Shown here in pieces: positions 1 to 9,542 of a stretch of 38,785 bases of DNA. The stretch comes from Alphaproteobacteria bacterium (lineage in GTDB: Bacteria; Pseudomonadota; Alphaproteobacteria; Micavibrionales; Micavibrionaceae), in the NCBI GenBank assembly GCA_018000295.1, contig JAGNKE010000007.1:1-38785 (forward strand), in the 5' to 3' direction. The notes beneath the pieces are model-generated. The model worked only from the letters and a program-made list of their open reading frames with translations, had not been told where the DNA came from and did no database searches. Each line of letters starts with the position of its first letter. Positions within the stretch are counted from its first letter, which is position 1. The position numbers and the translations under genes are program-made.

Positions 1-123
1 ATTTCCAATTGTTCCTGAAAGAGTGTGAATGGAGGTTCAATTATCGCCCCTCAAGCAATCTCTTGAAAATTTTACTTGAGTGGGCTAACAAGTAATCTCT
101 TCACCCTTATCTATGTCAGCCCC
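1..123 (+). mobile_element. Right end of an IS1595-family (ISXO2-like) insertion sequence, partial
   Basis: Frame 3 is open from the window edge to a TAA at 93-95 and encodes the last 30 residues of a protein containing FLKECEWRFNYR. That is typical of the C-terminus of IS1595/ISXO2-like transposases (recalled family pattern, not searched). Just after the stop, 115-123 reads GTCAGCCCC; read inward from the other strand this is GGGGCTGAC, like the terminal inverted repeats of this family. The element would therefore end near 123, and the AT-rich bases from 124 could hold the target duplication. The rest of the element lies outside the window, so it is unknown whether it is intact. Confidence 0.6.
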
Positions 124-157
124 AAATATTTAAATTTGATAGTAGCGAATAGACACT

Positions 158-829
158 TTATTTGAGAAATAAGAGTGAGAAAACTTCACAAAATGTTTTT
201 ATTGAGGGAATACTAAAAAAATAAAAACCTACTGTGTATAAAATAATCAAAGACCATCTTGTTTTTGTATAATCACAATTAAGCATATTATAAAAAAGAC
301 TCAATCCTGCTCCCTTATTGTTCTGAATTTTGTCATACATACTTGGCCATTTACCATCATAAGAAACCAAATTACGGTCGTTTGCTGACATATAATCAAA
401 TTCTTCATCAAAATAATGGTGTTTATTTTCGTCGATGTATTCAGCAATTTGAGCAATCTGATACTCAGTTAATAAATCTTGTTCCCCCAAGAGATATTCT
501 GTAGAAGATCCATACTTTTTAATCTCTAGGGGACAACGTATTTGGTAGAGTAGAGAACCAAGTGCGATAAGAGATAAACCGAAGTAAGCCTGTAAAATAT
601 GTGTTGGTATTTTAATATTTTTCCCTGTATCAAAACCATTAGAAAACGCGTCACTAAAAGCACCGTGCAGGTCAAAATAAGGCAATAAACTCTGATTAAA
701 TACTATCCAATACCCCAAAAAAGGGATCAATATAGTAGATTTCATGATTTGTGCATTGCTAAGGCCGCGAAAAGTTGTCCATACAAGCTTCTGATCCATA
801 CGTCTTAAGAAATTTATAAAAATATGCAC
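158..829 (-). CDS. Hypothetical membrane protein, AT-rich
   Basis: A 223-residue protein that I do not recognise. Three hydrophobic stretches look like membrane segments: about residues 31-52, 82-102 and 192-213. Between the second and third is a charged, probably cytoplasmic region of about 90 residues. The start is a GTG at 829, preceded by AAAGGG at good spacing; an ATG at 799 is possible but has a poor ribosome-binding site. Base composition is very AT-rich (13 G/C in the 60 bases 241-300), unlike the GC-rich Sco/thiC genes beside it. It directly adjoins the IS1595-like end, so it is probably horizontally acquired. It has no recognisable catalytic motif. Confidence 0.6.
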   Translation of the reverse strand: MHIFINFLRRMDQKLVWTTFRGLSNAQIMKSTILIPFLGYWIVFNQSLLPYFDLHGAFSDAFSNGFDTGKNIKIPTHILQAYFGLSLIALGSLLYQIRCPLEIKKYGSSTEYLLGEQDLLTEYQIAQIAEYIDENKHHYFDEEFDYMSANDRNLVSYDGKWPSMYDKIQNNKGAGLSLFYNMLNCDYTKTRWSLIILYTVGFYFFSIPSIKTFCEVFSLLFLK

Positions 830-869
830 GTTGGTGCCCTTTTAAATGTCTTTTACTAGGGTTCAGACG

Positions 870-1574
870 CTAAATCTTCCCCTTCAAATCCTCCGCAATC
901 TGCTCCGCAGTGTCCTTCGCCGGATAGATCGCAAGGTTCGCCCCGTCCGGCCCCATGAGATAGGTAAAGGCGGAATGATCCATCATGTACCCATCCATCC
1001 CCTCCATCTGCACCTTTGAGGCATAAACGCGGTAAGCCTTTTTCACCGCCTCGATCTGCTCCGCCGTCCCCGTGAGCCCGACCAGCTTCGGGTGAAACTC
1101 GGCGACATAAGCCTTAAGCGCCTCGGGCGTATCCCGCTCGGGATCGACCGTGATAAAGATCGGCTGGATTTTCGCCGCCTTCTCCGCGCCCAGAATCTCC
1201 AGCGCCCGCGCCATCTTCTGCAGCTCGGTCGGGCAGACTTCGGGGCAGCTCGCGAACCCGAAGAAGACGAGGGTGTAAGAGCCCGCATAATCCTTCTCCG
1301 TCACCGCCTTACCGTTATGATCGGTCAGGCTGAACGCCCCGCCGATCTGCACCCCCGGCATGGCGGGGTCTGGCGTGGTTTCGGCGGGTTTGAGGATCGT
1401 CGCCGCGCTGTCTTCGCCGGCTTCGGCATCGCCGCTGGCGGTGGAGAGCGAGGAAATCTCCTGCTCCTGCTCGATATCCTGCTCCATGTTCTGGTTTTTC
1501 TTGTAATTGACGATGGCAAACCCGATCACAAGACCGATGGCCAGAAACGTGACAAGGCGGATGGCGCGCATCAT
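870..1574 (-). CDS. SCO1/SenC family copper chaperone
   Basis: A 234-residue, membrane-anchored thioredoxin-fold protein of the Sco family, which delivers copper to the CuA site of cytochrome c oxidase or acts as a periplasmic thiol reductase. One N-terminal membrane helix (about residues 5-22) and an acidic, low-complexity linker (about 30-75) precede the Sco domain. The copper ligands are all present: Cys110 and Cys114 in a CPEVCP motif and His200 in the DHSAFTYL motif. The frame is open up to 1703, but I chose the ATG at 1574: AAGGAG lies 7 bases upstream, and a good promoter (-35 at 1640-1645, -10 at 1617-1622) would start transcription near 1610, inside the longer frame. It is divergent from thiC. 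No cytochrome oxidase gene is in view. Confidence 0.9.
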   Translation of the reverse strand: MMRAIRLVTFLAIGLVIGFAIVNYKKNQNMEQDIEQEQEISSLSTASGDAEAGEDSAATILKPAETTPDPAMPGVQIGGAFSLTDHNGKAVTEKDYAGSYTLVFFGFASCPEVCPTELQKMARALEILGAEKAAKIQPIFITVDPERDTPEALKAYVAEFHPKLVGLTGTAEQIEAVKKAYRVYASKVQMEGMDGYMMDHSAFTYLMGPDGANLAIYPAKDTAEQIAEDLKGKI

Positions 1575-1616
1575 ATGAAAGCTCCTTAGGTGCGAATGAA
1601 CGGCGGAAACCGCTCC

Positions 1617-1645
1617 TTTATAAAACCTTCGATCCTTCTTGACAA
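1617..1645 (-). promoter_or_regulatory. Sigma-70-type promoter for the Sco gene
   Basis: On the minus strand, TTGTCA (1640-1645) is followed after exactly 17 bases by TATAAA (1617-1622). This predicts a transcript start near 1610 and a leader of about 36 bases before the ATG at 1574. Confidence 0.6.
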
Positions 1646-1681
1646 TTCCTTTCAATCCGCCCACCTTGGGGCCATTCAAGT

Positions 1682-3624
<1,943 letters not shown>

Positions 3625-3626
3625 GC

Positions 3627-3986
3627 ATGACCGATAACACACTCCCCCCCTGCCCGAAATGCGGCTCAGCCTATACCTACGAAGACGGACCGCTGCTCAT
3701 CTGCCCCGAATGCGCGCATGAATGGAGCGCCGCAGGAGGAGGGGACAGCGAAGGCGGCGACGAGTCAGTGATCAAGGATGCCGTCGGCAACATCCTGCAG
3801 GACGGCGATAATGTGACGGTCATCAAGGATCTGAAATATCGCGGCGGCGTCGTAAAGGTCGGCACGAAGGTGAAGGGCATCCGCCTCGTCCCCGGCGCGT
3901 CGGACGGGCACGATATCGACTGCAAAATCCCCGGCATCGGGCAAATGGGCCTGAAATCGCAATTCGTGAAAAAACAGGTGGATTGA
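3627..3986 (+). CDS. yjdM: PhnA/YjdM family zinc-ribbon protein
   Basis: A 119-residue protein with the usual two-part PhnA layout. The N-terminal zinc ribbon has Cys9-x2-Cys12 and Cys26-x2-Cys29. The C-terminal domain (about residues 48-119) carries the family pattern [19 protein letters not shown] and [10 protein letters not shown]. Once linked by name to alkylphosphonate use, YjdM/PhnA is a small, conserved protein whose role in phosphonate metabolism is not established; no other phn gene is present here. It starts two bases after the thiC stop, suggesting co-transcription under the riboswitch, though a functional tie to thiamine is unproven. Confidence 0.9.
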   Translation: MTDNTLPPCPKCGSAYTYEDGPLLICPECAHEWSAAGGGDSEGGDESVIKDAVGNILQDGDNVTVIKDLKYRGGVVKVGTKVKGIRLVPGASDGHDIDCKIPGIGQMGLKSQFVKKQVD

Positions 3987-4008
3987 CCGCAAGCATAAAG
4001 GGGGCGGA

Positions 4009-4560
4009 ATGTTCAAAACCAAGGAACGTTCGCAAAAACTCAGGGAGGCATTAAAGACGCACCTCTTCCCCGCGCTCGTCAAACGCGGCTTCACCGCGCA
4101 GAAACACTCCTCCCTGTTTTATAATTTTTTCCGCGTTGAGGAAAAACGCGTCACCGGAATTTGTGTGCAGTGGGACCATTATCACCGCCCCAAATTCGTG
4201 GTGAATTTCCACTTCGCGCCGCTGGTGAAAGATGCCGCCGGTCGCCCCGGCTTCATCCCCCTGAGCGGCGAGCAGATGGGGAAGTGGCAGGAGGCGGAGA
4301 AAATCACGAAAGTCTATGGCGTTCCTTCCGGCCGCCTGCACGCCGGAACGGGTTATGAGCGTTGGTTCAAATGCCCGTTTCTGGCTTATACCCTCAATAA
4401 AAGCGTCTGCGAAAAAGTGGCGCAGGATTGCGCCGCTCTCCTCCCCTGTATGGAGGAATGGATCGCGGCGGCGGATGATGAACGCCTTTCGCGTGAATGG
4501 TTCAAGGATCATATTTCCTACTTCCCGCCGTTGGGAGTAAAACAAGAGGCGGAGGAGTGA
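4009..4560 (+). CDS. Hypothetical protein (possibly DUF4304-like)
   Basis: A 183-residue soluble protein. It has no signal peptide or membrane segment. Residues about 8-75 (KLREALKTHLFPALVKRGF, then an aromatic-rich beta region with QWDHYHRPKFVVNF) loosely resemble DUF4304-type proteins, but this is a weak recollection. It is GC-rich like the thiC region and lies 22 bases after yjdM, so it could be the last gene of that transcript. Its stop codon TGA overlaps an ATG (TGATG) that opens a 44-codon frame broken by the AT-rich ATPase insertion, so a translationally coupled partner may once have followed. Confidence 0.65.
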   Translation: MFKTKERSQKLREALKTHLFPALVKRGFTAQKHSSLFYNFFRVEEKRVTGICVQWDHYHRPKFVVNFHFAPLVKDAAGRPGFIPLSGEQMGKWQEAEKITKVYGVPSGRLHAGTGYERWFKCPFLAYTLNKSVCEKVAQDCAALLPCMEEWIAAADDERLSREWFKDHISYFPPLGVKQEAEE

Positions 4561-4694
4561 TGGACACCGAGCGGCCCGTTCAAGAAAAATTGATCGGGAA
4601 GGATTGGAGGGTGTGGTATTTTAGTGCAATCCGAAGATCACCAGCATGTAGCGTAGTTTGGGAAAAAAAGGTGGAGATATTTCATGACTCATAA
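4560..4694 (+). CDS. Small ORF, possible remnant of a gene cut by the insertion
   Basis: A 44-residue frame begins at the ATG that overlaps the preceding stop as TGATG, the usual layout of translational coupling. It runs into the beginning of the ATPase gene in another frame, ending at 4694. The first 50 or so bases have the local GC-rich composition; after about 4610 the DNA turns AT-rich. I read it as the head of a native gene truncated when the ATPase region inserted, but it could equally be non-coding. No family recognised. Confidence 0.25.
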   Translation: MDTERPVQEKLIGKDWRVWYFSAIRRSPACSVVWEKKVEIFHDS

Positions 4695-6477
4695 ATTAAC
4701 AAAAATCTCTATAAAGAGTCATTTTATCCCTGATTTTAGTTGGGAATCTATCCCCGCTTTGTCTGTTATTACAGGAGTAAATGGCTCAGGAAAAACGAAG
4801 CTATTAGAAGCAATAGATTTAACCATAAGAAAACAAGAAGAGAATATTAAACTGAATTATACAGTCGAATTAGAACAACAAATAAACCCAAAAGAATTTG
4901 GATATATTCCTTGGCAAAGAAATTTTTCCGGCCTGGAAGGCGCATTTTATGCTGAATTCCAAAGCGAATTGCAAAATTTCATTGCAAACGCAAAGCAAAA
5001 TTCAATAAGACATAACAACGATAGAAATTTATACAACATACAAGAAGAATTAAGAAAAATTTTAAATCAAGAAGTTCAAGGTAGGCCAGAAACCTTCTAT
5101 GAAGATGAAGTATTTCTTGAAGCTTTTGAAAAAGCTTGGATAAGCGTAAAAGACATCGTCCAAAATCAACAAATAGGAAGACTATTTCTAAGTTATCAAA
5201 AGCGCAAAGAGAAATTAATTCTCACGGCATTTGACGAAAAAAAACAAACTGACGAGGCTCAAATAAAAGACATTATAGGAGTTCCGCCATGGGATGCAAT
5301 TAATGATCAATTTAAAAAGTATAATTTTAAATATGAAATTAATAGACCAAAGGAATCCCAAAGTAGATACGAAGTCAAATTTACGCTTATAAGTAATCCT
5401 GATAATAATGTACACTTCAGCAATCTTTCATCAGGTGAGCAAATGATAGTTATGCTCATACTGTGGTCATTTAATGAAGAGTTGGCACAAGTAAAAAAAT
5501 TACTTTTGTTAGACGAGCCAGATGCTCACCTGCATCCTGAAATGGGGCTAATGTTTAAGGAAATTATTTCCGAAATAATCGTAAAAAAATTTGGGGTTCA
5601 AGTCATCATGACCACACATTCTCCAACCACTTTATGTTGGTTTGAGGAGGAAAATATTTTCTTAATGGATAAATACAAGGGGATCATAAAATCAAATAAA
5701 CAAGAAGCAATGAGCAAGCTAACTTCAGGCCTTGTTTTTGTTCATCAGAATTTTAAAATTGTCGTTGTTGAAGACGAAGATGACCGCAAATTTTACCAAA
5801 AAATATTTGATAACCTATTGCTTAACAATTTTTTAAGTAAAACAGACAGGCTTGTGTTTCGTTCAGTGAACTCAAAAAAAGAAGGAGGAGGAAAAACAAA
5901 AGTAATTGAAATTGGAAGACAATGGAAGGAATTGTCTGTTAACACCGAGATCGCCAATTTAATATGCGGTTTAGTAGACAAAGATAATGATAGTAATGAA
6001 GATTTGCCGCAAAATGTAAAGGTGTTAAGTAGTTATTGTTTTGAGAACTTCTTAGCTGACCCATTGCTTATTTTTGCTTTGCTTGTCCAAGAGGGCGAAC
6101 CAAGTATCACGAAATTTTCACATGATAAAATTGGGTACCAACACGGTGAAGAATATCGTTTCAAAAACGGGGAAATAAGAGAAGCACAAAAAATCATAAA
6201 CTTTATCTTAGAAAAACTTTTACAAAATGCAGAATGCAATATAACTCAAGAACCCTTTCAGAATAAAAAATCCATCGAATATATAAACGGTTTAAGTGTC
6301 GAGCTACCGGAAATGCTACTTACTGAAAGTGGAAAAGACAAAATTTTATCTCTATACAAAAAGGCTTTTGCATCTAAAGCATCGAATATTAACAAAAATA
6401 CACTCACCGACATGATGATAAAAACTCATCTAATTCCTAAGGATCTTGTTGACATTTATAGACAGCTTCTTAATTAA
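4684..6477 (+). CDS. AAA/ABC-type ATPase fused to a DUF4435 (TOPRIM-like) domain; candidate PARIS-like defence protein
   Basis: A 597-residue two-domain protein. The N-terminal half is an SMC/ABC-like ATPase: Walker A GVNGSGKT (31-38), a helical insertion (about 45-225), signature LSSGEQ (248-253), Walker B LLLLDEPDAHLHP (273-285) and switch His312 in TTHSP. The C-terminal half (about 358-597) has an acidic pattern expected of DUF4435/TOPRIM folds: VVVEDEDD (360-367), GLVDKDND (429-436) and CFENFL (452-457). In the two-gene PARIS system AriA is such an ATPase and AriB a DUF4435 effector, and fused versions are known; OLD-type nucleases share a similar plan and are the main alternative. The ATG has GGTGGAG 7 bases upstream. 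Composition is AT-rich (19 G/C in 4861-4920) between GC-rich neighbours, which indicates transfer. No partner gene is present, so it is probably self-contained. Confidence 0.8.
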   Translation: MTHKLTKISIKSHFIPDFSWESIPALSVITGVNGSGKTKLLEAIDLTIRKQEENIKLNYTVELEQQINPKEFGYIPWQRNFSGLEGAFYAEFQSELQNFIANAKQNSIRHNNDRNLYNIQEELRKILNQEVQGRPETFYEDEVFLEAFEKAWISVKDIVQNQQIGRLFLSYQKRKEKLILTAFDEKKQTDEAQIKDIIGVPPWDAINDQFKKYNFKYEINRPKESQSRYEVKFTLISNPDNNVHFSNLSSGEQMIVMLILWSFNEELAQVKKLLLLDEPDAHLHPEMGLMFKEIISEIIVKKFGVQVIMTTHSPTTLCWFEEENIFLMDKYKGIIKSNKQEAMSKLTSGLVFVHQNFKIVVVEDEDDRKFYQKIFDNLLLNNFLSKTDRLVFRSVNSKKEGGGKTKVIEIGRQWKELSVNTEIANLICGLVDKDNDSNEDLPQNVKVLSSYCFENFLADPLLIFALLVQEGEPSITKFSHDKIGYQHGEEYRFKNGEIREAQKIINFILEKLLQNAECNITQEPFQNKKSIEYINGLSVELPEMLLTESGKDKILSLYKKAFASKASNINKNTLTDMMIKTHLIPKDLVDIYRQLLN

Positions 6478-6486
6478 TTTAAACCC

Positions 6487-7116
6487 ATGACCTCAACCCA
6501 ACTCCTCCTCGCGGCGCTGCCGTTTTTCTCCTTCTTCCTCGTTGCCTCCATCACGCCGGGGCCGAACAATTTCATGCTCGCCGCCTCGGGCATGAATTAC
6601 GGCTATCGCCGCACCGTGCCGCATATGCTGGGCGTGGCGGTGGGCTTCTGCTCGCTCATGCTGCTCTGTATGCTGGGCGTCGGTGCGGTGTTCCAGACCT
6701 TTCCGGCGCTGCAATTCGCGTTAAAGACCTTCGCCGCCCTCTATCTTCTCTATCTCGCCTATCAGATGGCGCGGGAGGCGCTCTCCCAACCGTCCGCCGT
6801 GGACGGCACAAACGAAAATCCGGCCCGCAAGCCGATGAGCTTCACACAGGCCGCGCTCTTTCAATATATCAACCCGAAAGCGTGGGTGATGGGCATCACC
6901 TCCACCGCCACCTTTCTGCCCGCCGCCGCGCTGCTCTCGGAAAAAACCGCCTTGATCGTGCTGGCCGTGCTGTTCATCGGCGTGCCCTGCATTATCATCT
7001 GGACCCTGTTCGGAACGGTCATGGCCGTTCTTTTTACCTCCGATAAGACCCGCAAGCTCGTGAATTTGACGCTCGCCCTCCTGCTGGTCGCCACAATCCC
7101 GATGATGGTGCTGTGA
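6487..7116 (+). CDS. LysE/RhtB family amino-acid exporter
   Basis: A 209-residue inner-membrane protein with about six hydrophobic helices. The N-terminal SITPGPNNFMLAASG block (about residues 21-35) is the hallmark of the LysE/RhtB family, which exports amino acids or related compounds; the substrate cannot be read from sequence. It starts 9 bases after the AT-rich ATPase gene and returns to local GC-rich composition, so the insertion boundary is close to 6478-6486. Its stop overlaps the start of the small lipoprotein gene (TGATG), suggesting coupled translation. Confidence 0.88.
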   Translation: MTSTQLLLAALPFFSFFLVASITPGPNNFMLAASGMNYGYRRTVPHMLGVAVGFCSLMLLCMLGVGAVFQTFPALQFALKTFAALYLLYLAYQMAREALSQPSAVDGTNENPARKPMSFTQAALFQYINPKAWVMGITSTATFLPAAALLSEKTALIVLAVLFIGVPCIIIWTLFGTVMAVLFTSDKTRKLVNLTLALLLVATIPMMVL

Positions 7117-7328
7117 TGCGTTTTTTTCTTCTTCCCTCCTTGCTGCTCCTGTGCGCCTGTGTGACGGACGATATCCGCGCCCCGTCCCTCTCCGGCAACC
7201 CGTCGAAGATGAGCGCCGATACCCTGTGCTACCGCGCCGCCTACGCAAAGGAAGACCCGGCCTTGATCGAGGAGGTCAAGGCGCGTAATCTCGACTGCGG
7301 GGCGATACTGGACTCCCAGCCCTTCTAG
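7116..7328 (+). CDS. Small predicted lipoprotein
   Basis: A 70-residue protein with a lipoprotein signal: a short basic start, a leucine run and the lipobox L-C-A-C with the modified cysteine near residue 15. The mature part is about 55 residues, with cysteines at CYRAAY and LDCGA that could pair. I take the ATG at 7116, overlapping the exporter's TGA, rather than the GTG one codon earlier. Function unknown; it may simply travel with the LysE-type gene. Confidence 0.65.
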   Translation: MRFFLLPSLLLLCACVTDDIRAPSLSGNPSKMSADTLCYRAAYAKEDPALIEEVKARNLDCGAILDSQPF

Positions 7329-7347
7329 AAACAAAGGACCGCGCGGC

Positions 7348-7677
7348 ATGGATGAGGAATTGCAAATGGAACAGGAAGCCGAAGCCCCCGCCGCCCCGTG
7401 GCGCTGGGATCAGGGGCCGAACGCCCCCGCGCTCACCACCTATCATGTGCTGAACGGCTCGCCCATCCTGCGCGTCACGCACTACGCGGACGATAGCTCA
7501 TGGGCTTTTCTGTGCGGCAAGACTGACGACATCGCCGAGGCGCTGCTCGTCCCCATGGAACGCGCCGTCAGCCTCGACCCCACATTGGCGGCGGTCAACG
7601 ATCTGCAGCCCGGCTGGTCCGCATACCGCTCCGCGATCGGCAGCCCGTGGTCCCGCGAAAAGAACGATTTCGAGTGA
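7348..7677 (+). CDS. Small conserved hypothetical protein (DUF2185-like?)
   Basis: A 109-residue soluble protein. The middle and end (SSWAFLCGKTDD, DPTLAAVNDLQPGWSAYR) resemble a family of short proteins, related in my recollection to DUF2185, found beside unrelated genes in alphaproteobacteria. An AAGGA lies about 10 bases before the ATG. It is 19 bases downstream of the lipoprotein gene, on the same strand, and ends 11 bases before the end of the convergent MFS gene. No catalytic motif is visible. Confidence 0.6.
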   Translation: MDEELQMEQEAEAPAAPWRWDQGPNAPALTTYHVLNGSPILRVTHYADDSSWAFLCGKTDDIAEALLVPMERAVSLDPTLAAVNDLQPGWSAYRSAIGSPWSREKNDFE

Positions 7678-7688
7678 GCGGTAAGCGC

Positions 7689-8924
7689 CTAGGTCTCAAT
7701 CCGGATCGCCCGGAACTTCGGTGACAGGGCCGCCACAGCCCCAACGACGGCCATCGTCCCCAGCCCGCCGAGAATGATCGACGGCACAAGCCCGAACAGT
7801 GTGGCCGCCGCGCCGCTTTCAAACGCGCCGATCTCGTTGGAGGAGATGATGAACATCGAATTCACCGCCGAGACCCGCCCCCTCATATGTTCGGGCGTCA
7901 GAAGCTGCATCAGCGTCCCGCGGATCACCATCGAAACGCTGTCGAACGCCCCCGATAGCGCGAGGAAAAAGACCGCCGCCAGAACGCTGGTCGAAAGCCC
8001 GAACCCGACCATCGAAACCCCGAACCCGCCCACAACGATCAGCAGCCGCCGCGCTGTAACAATCTTAAGCGGCCGTCCCGCGAAATAAAGAGCGGTCAAA
8101 ATCGCCCCCATCGCCGGAGCCGAGCGCAGGAACCCCAACCCCACCGGCCCGGTATCCAGAACCTGATCGGCGAACGCTGGCAAAATCGCTACCGCCCCGC
8201 CGAACAAAACGGCCAGCATATCCAAAGACATGATGGAGAGCAGCGTGCGGTTCTCAAGCAAAAACGCCCAGCCTTCGCGGATGCTTTGCATGACCGGGGG
8301 GCGGTCGGATTGATCCTTCGCCGGAACATCGGCCTGTAAAAGCGTCACCATAACCACCGCCAGCCCCATCATCAAAACCGGAAACATCCACGCCCCCGAC
8401 GCCCCCGCCACCGCATAAATAAGCCCCGCCAGCGTCGGTCCGCCGATCGCCGCAACCTGAAACGCCGCCGTCTGCCACGAGGAGGCGGAGGAGATACCCT
8501 CGCGGTTGACGATCCGTGGGAGGAGGGCGAAAGCGCACGGCATGATAAAGCTCCGCGCCAGCCCGGAAATAAAAATCCCGCTATAGATCACGACCAAAAG
8601 CGCTGTTTTTTCCAGCGCGATAAACCCGCCGGCGGTCGCCAGCAGCATCAGCGTATTCAAAAACAGCCCGGCCAGACACAGCCGATAGATACGGCGCGGC
8701 GAACTGACATCCACAATATGCCCGGCATAAAACGCGCAAGCGATAGCGGGCACGGCCTCGGCCAGACCGGTCAGGCCGAGCATCCACGCGCTGCCCGTCA
8801 GGGAATAAACCTGCCAGCCGACGATGATCGCCTGCGCCTGCATGGCCGTCACCGCGCACATCCGCGTCAGCACCAGCAGCCGGAAATCCCGGTTCTTCAG
8901 GAGAGAGAAATCATAACCTTTCAC
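7689..8924 (-). CDS. MFS transporter, MFS_3 (EntS-like) family
   Basis: A 411-residue inner-membrane protein with about twelve hydrophobic helices. The block RGTLMQLLTPEHMRGRVSAV followed by SNEIGAFESG is typical of the MFS_3 branch, which includes the enterobactin exporter EntS and many drug or metabolite exporters. No siderophore genes are nearby, so the substrate is unknown. It is divergent from the peroxiredoxin gene across a 129-base gap that contains a large inverted repeat. Confidence 0.88.
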   Translation of the reverse strand: MKGYDFSLLKNRDFRLLVLTRMCAVTAMQAQAIIVGWQVYSLTGSAWMLGLTGLAEAVPAIACAFYAGHIVDVSSPRRIYRLCLAGLFLNTLMLLATAGGFIALEKTALLVVIYSGIFISGLARSFIMPCAFALLPRIVNREGISSASSWQTAAFQVAAIGGPTLAGLIYAVAGASGAWMFPVLMMGLAVVMVTLLQADVPAKDQSDRPPVMQSIREGWAFLLENRTLLSIMSLDMLAVLFGGAVAILPAFADQVLDTGPVGLGFLRSAPAMGAILTALYFAGRPLKIVTARRLLIVVGGFGVSMVGFGLSTSVLAAVFFLALSGAFDSVSMVIRGTLMQLLTPEHMRGRVSAVNSMFIISSNEIGAFESGAAATLFGLVPSIILGGLGTMAVVGAVAALSPKFRAIRIET

Positions 8925-8960
8925 GCGCTCACCCCGCTTGCGTAAACCTCTTTTTTAGAC

Positions 8961-9009
8961 CGAAGCGGCCCAAATGTATACGCACCATTTTTGCGTGAAA
9001 GCCGCTTCG
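8961..9009. repeat. Nested inverted repeat in the MFS/peroxiredoxin intergenic region
   Basis: CGAAGCGGC (8961-8969) and GCCGCTTCG (9001-9009) are perfect inverted copies. Inside them ACGCA (8980-8984) pairs with TGCGT (8992-8996). There is no T-run on either side, so it is not an intrinsic terminator. It lies between divergent promoters and could be an operator or leader hairpin. Confidence 0.5.
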
Positions 9010-9053
9010 CTTCGTGCTATGAATCCGGAGGTTTCAAGCAAAGGGGAAGTTCC

Positions 9054-9539
9054 ATGACCATCAAGATCGGCGATAAAATTCCGTCCATTAACCTCAAGCG
9101 CCTCGGCGAGGGCGGAATGGAAGACTTCAATATCGCGGACTATATCGCGAAAAAGAAAGTCGTGATCTTCGCCGTCCCCGGCGCCTTCACGCCCGCCTGT
9201 TCGCAAAAACACCTCCCCGGCTATATCGAGAGCGCGAAGGACATCAAGGCCAAGGGCGTGGATGAAATCATCTGCATCGCCGTCAACGACCCCTTCGTGA
9301 TGAAGCACTGGGGCGAAACCGCAGGCGCCAAGGACAAGGTCACGATGATCCCCGACGGCAACGGCGAATTCACCAAGGCCATCGGCCTCGATTTCGACGG
9401 CTCCGGTTACGGCCTCGCCACCCGCTCGAAACGCTATTCGATGATCGTCGAGAACGGCAAGATCACCAAGCTCAACGTCGAAGCCAAACCCGGCGACGTC
9501 GAACTCTCCGGCGCCCAGGCCTGTGTGGTTAGTTTGTAA
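9054..9539 (+). CDS. Peroxiredoxin, Prx5 type
   Basis: A 161-residue thiol peroxidase that reduces hydrogen peroxide and organic peroxides in the cytosol. The peroxidatic cysteine is Cys49 in the motif VPGAFTPACS, and the following KHLPGY is typical of the Prx5 branch. A further cysteine near the C-terminus (about residue 157) could act as resolving residue. There is no glutaredoxin fusion. The ATG at 9054 follows AAGGGGAAG at 9042-9049; a frame extension up to 8991 lacks such a site and is rejected. Confidence 0.93.
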   Translation: MTIKIGDKIPSINLKRLGEGGMEDFNIADYIAKKKVVIFAVPGAFTPACSQKHLPGYIESAKDIKAKGVDEIICIAVNDPFVMKHWGETAGAKDKVTMIPDGNGEFTKAIGLDFDGSGYGLATRSKRYSMIVENGKITKLNVEAKPGDVELSGAQACVVSL

Positions 9540-9542
9540 CCC

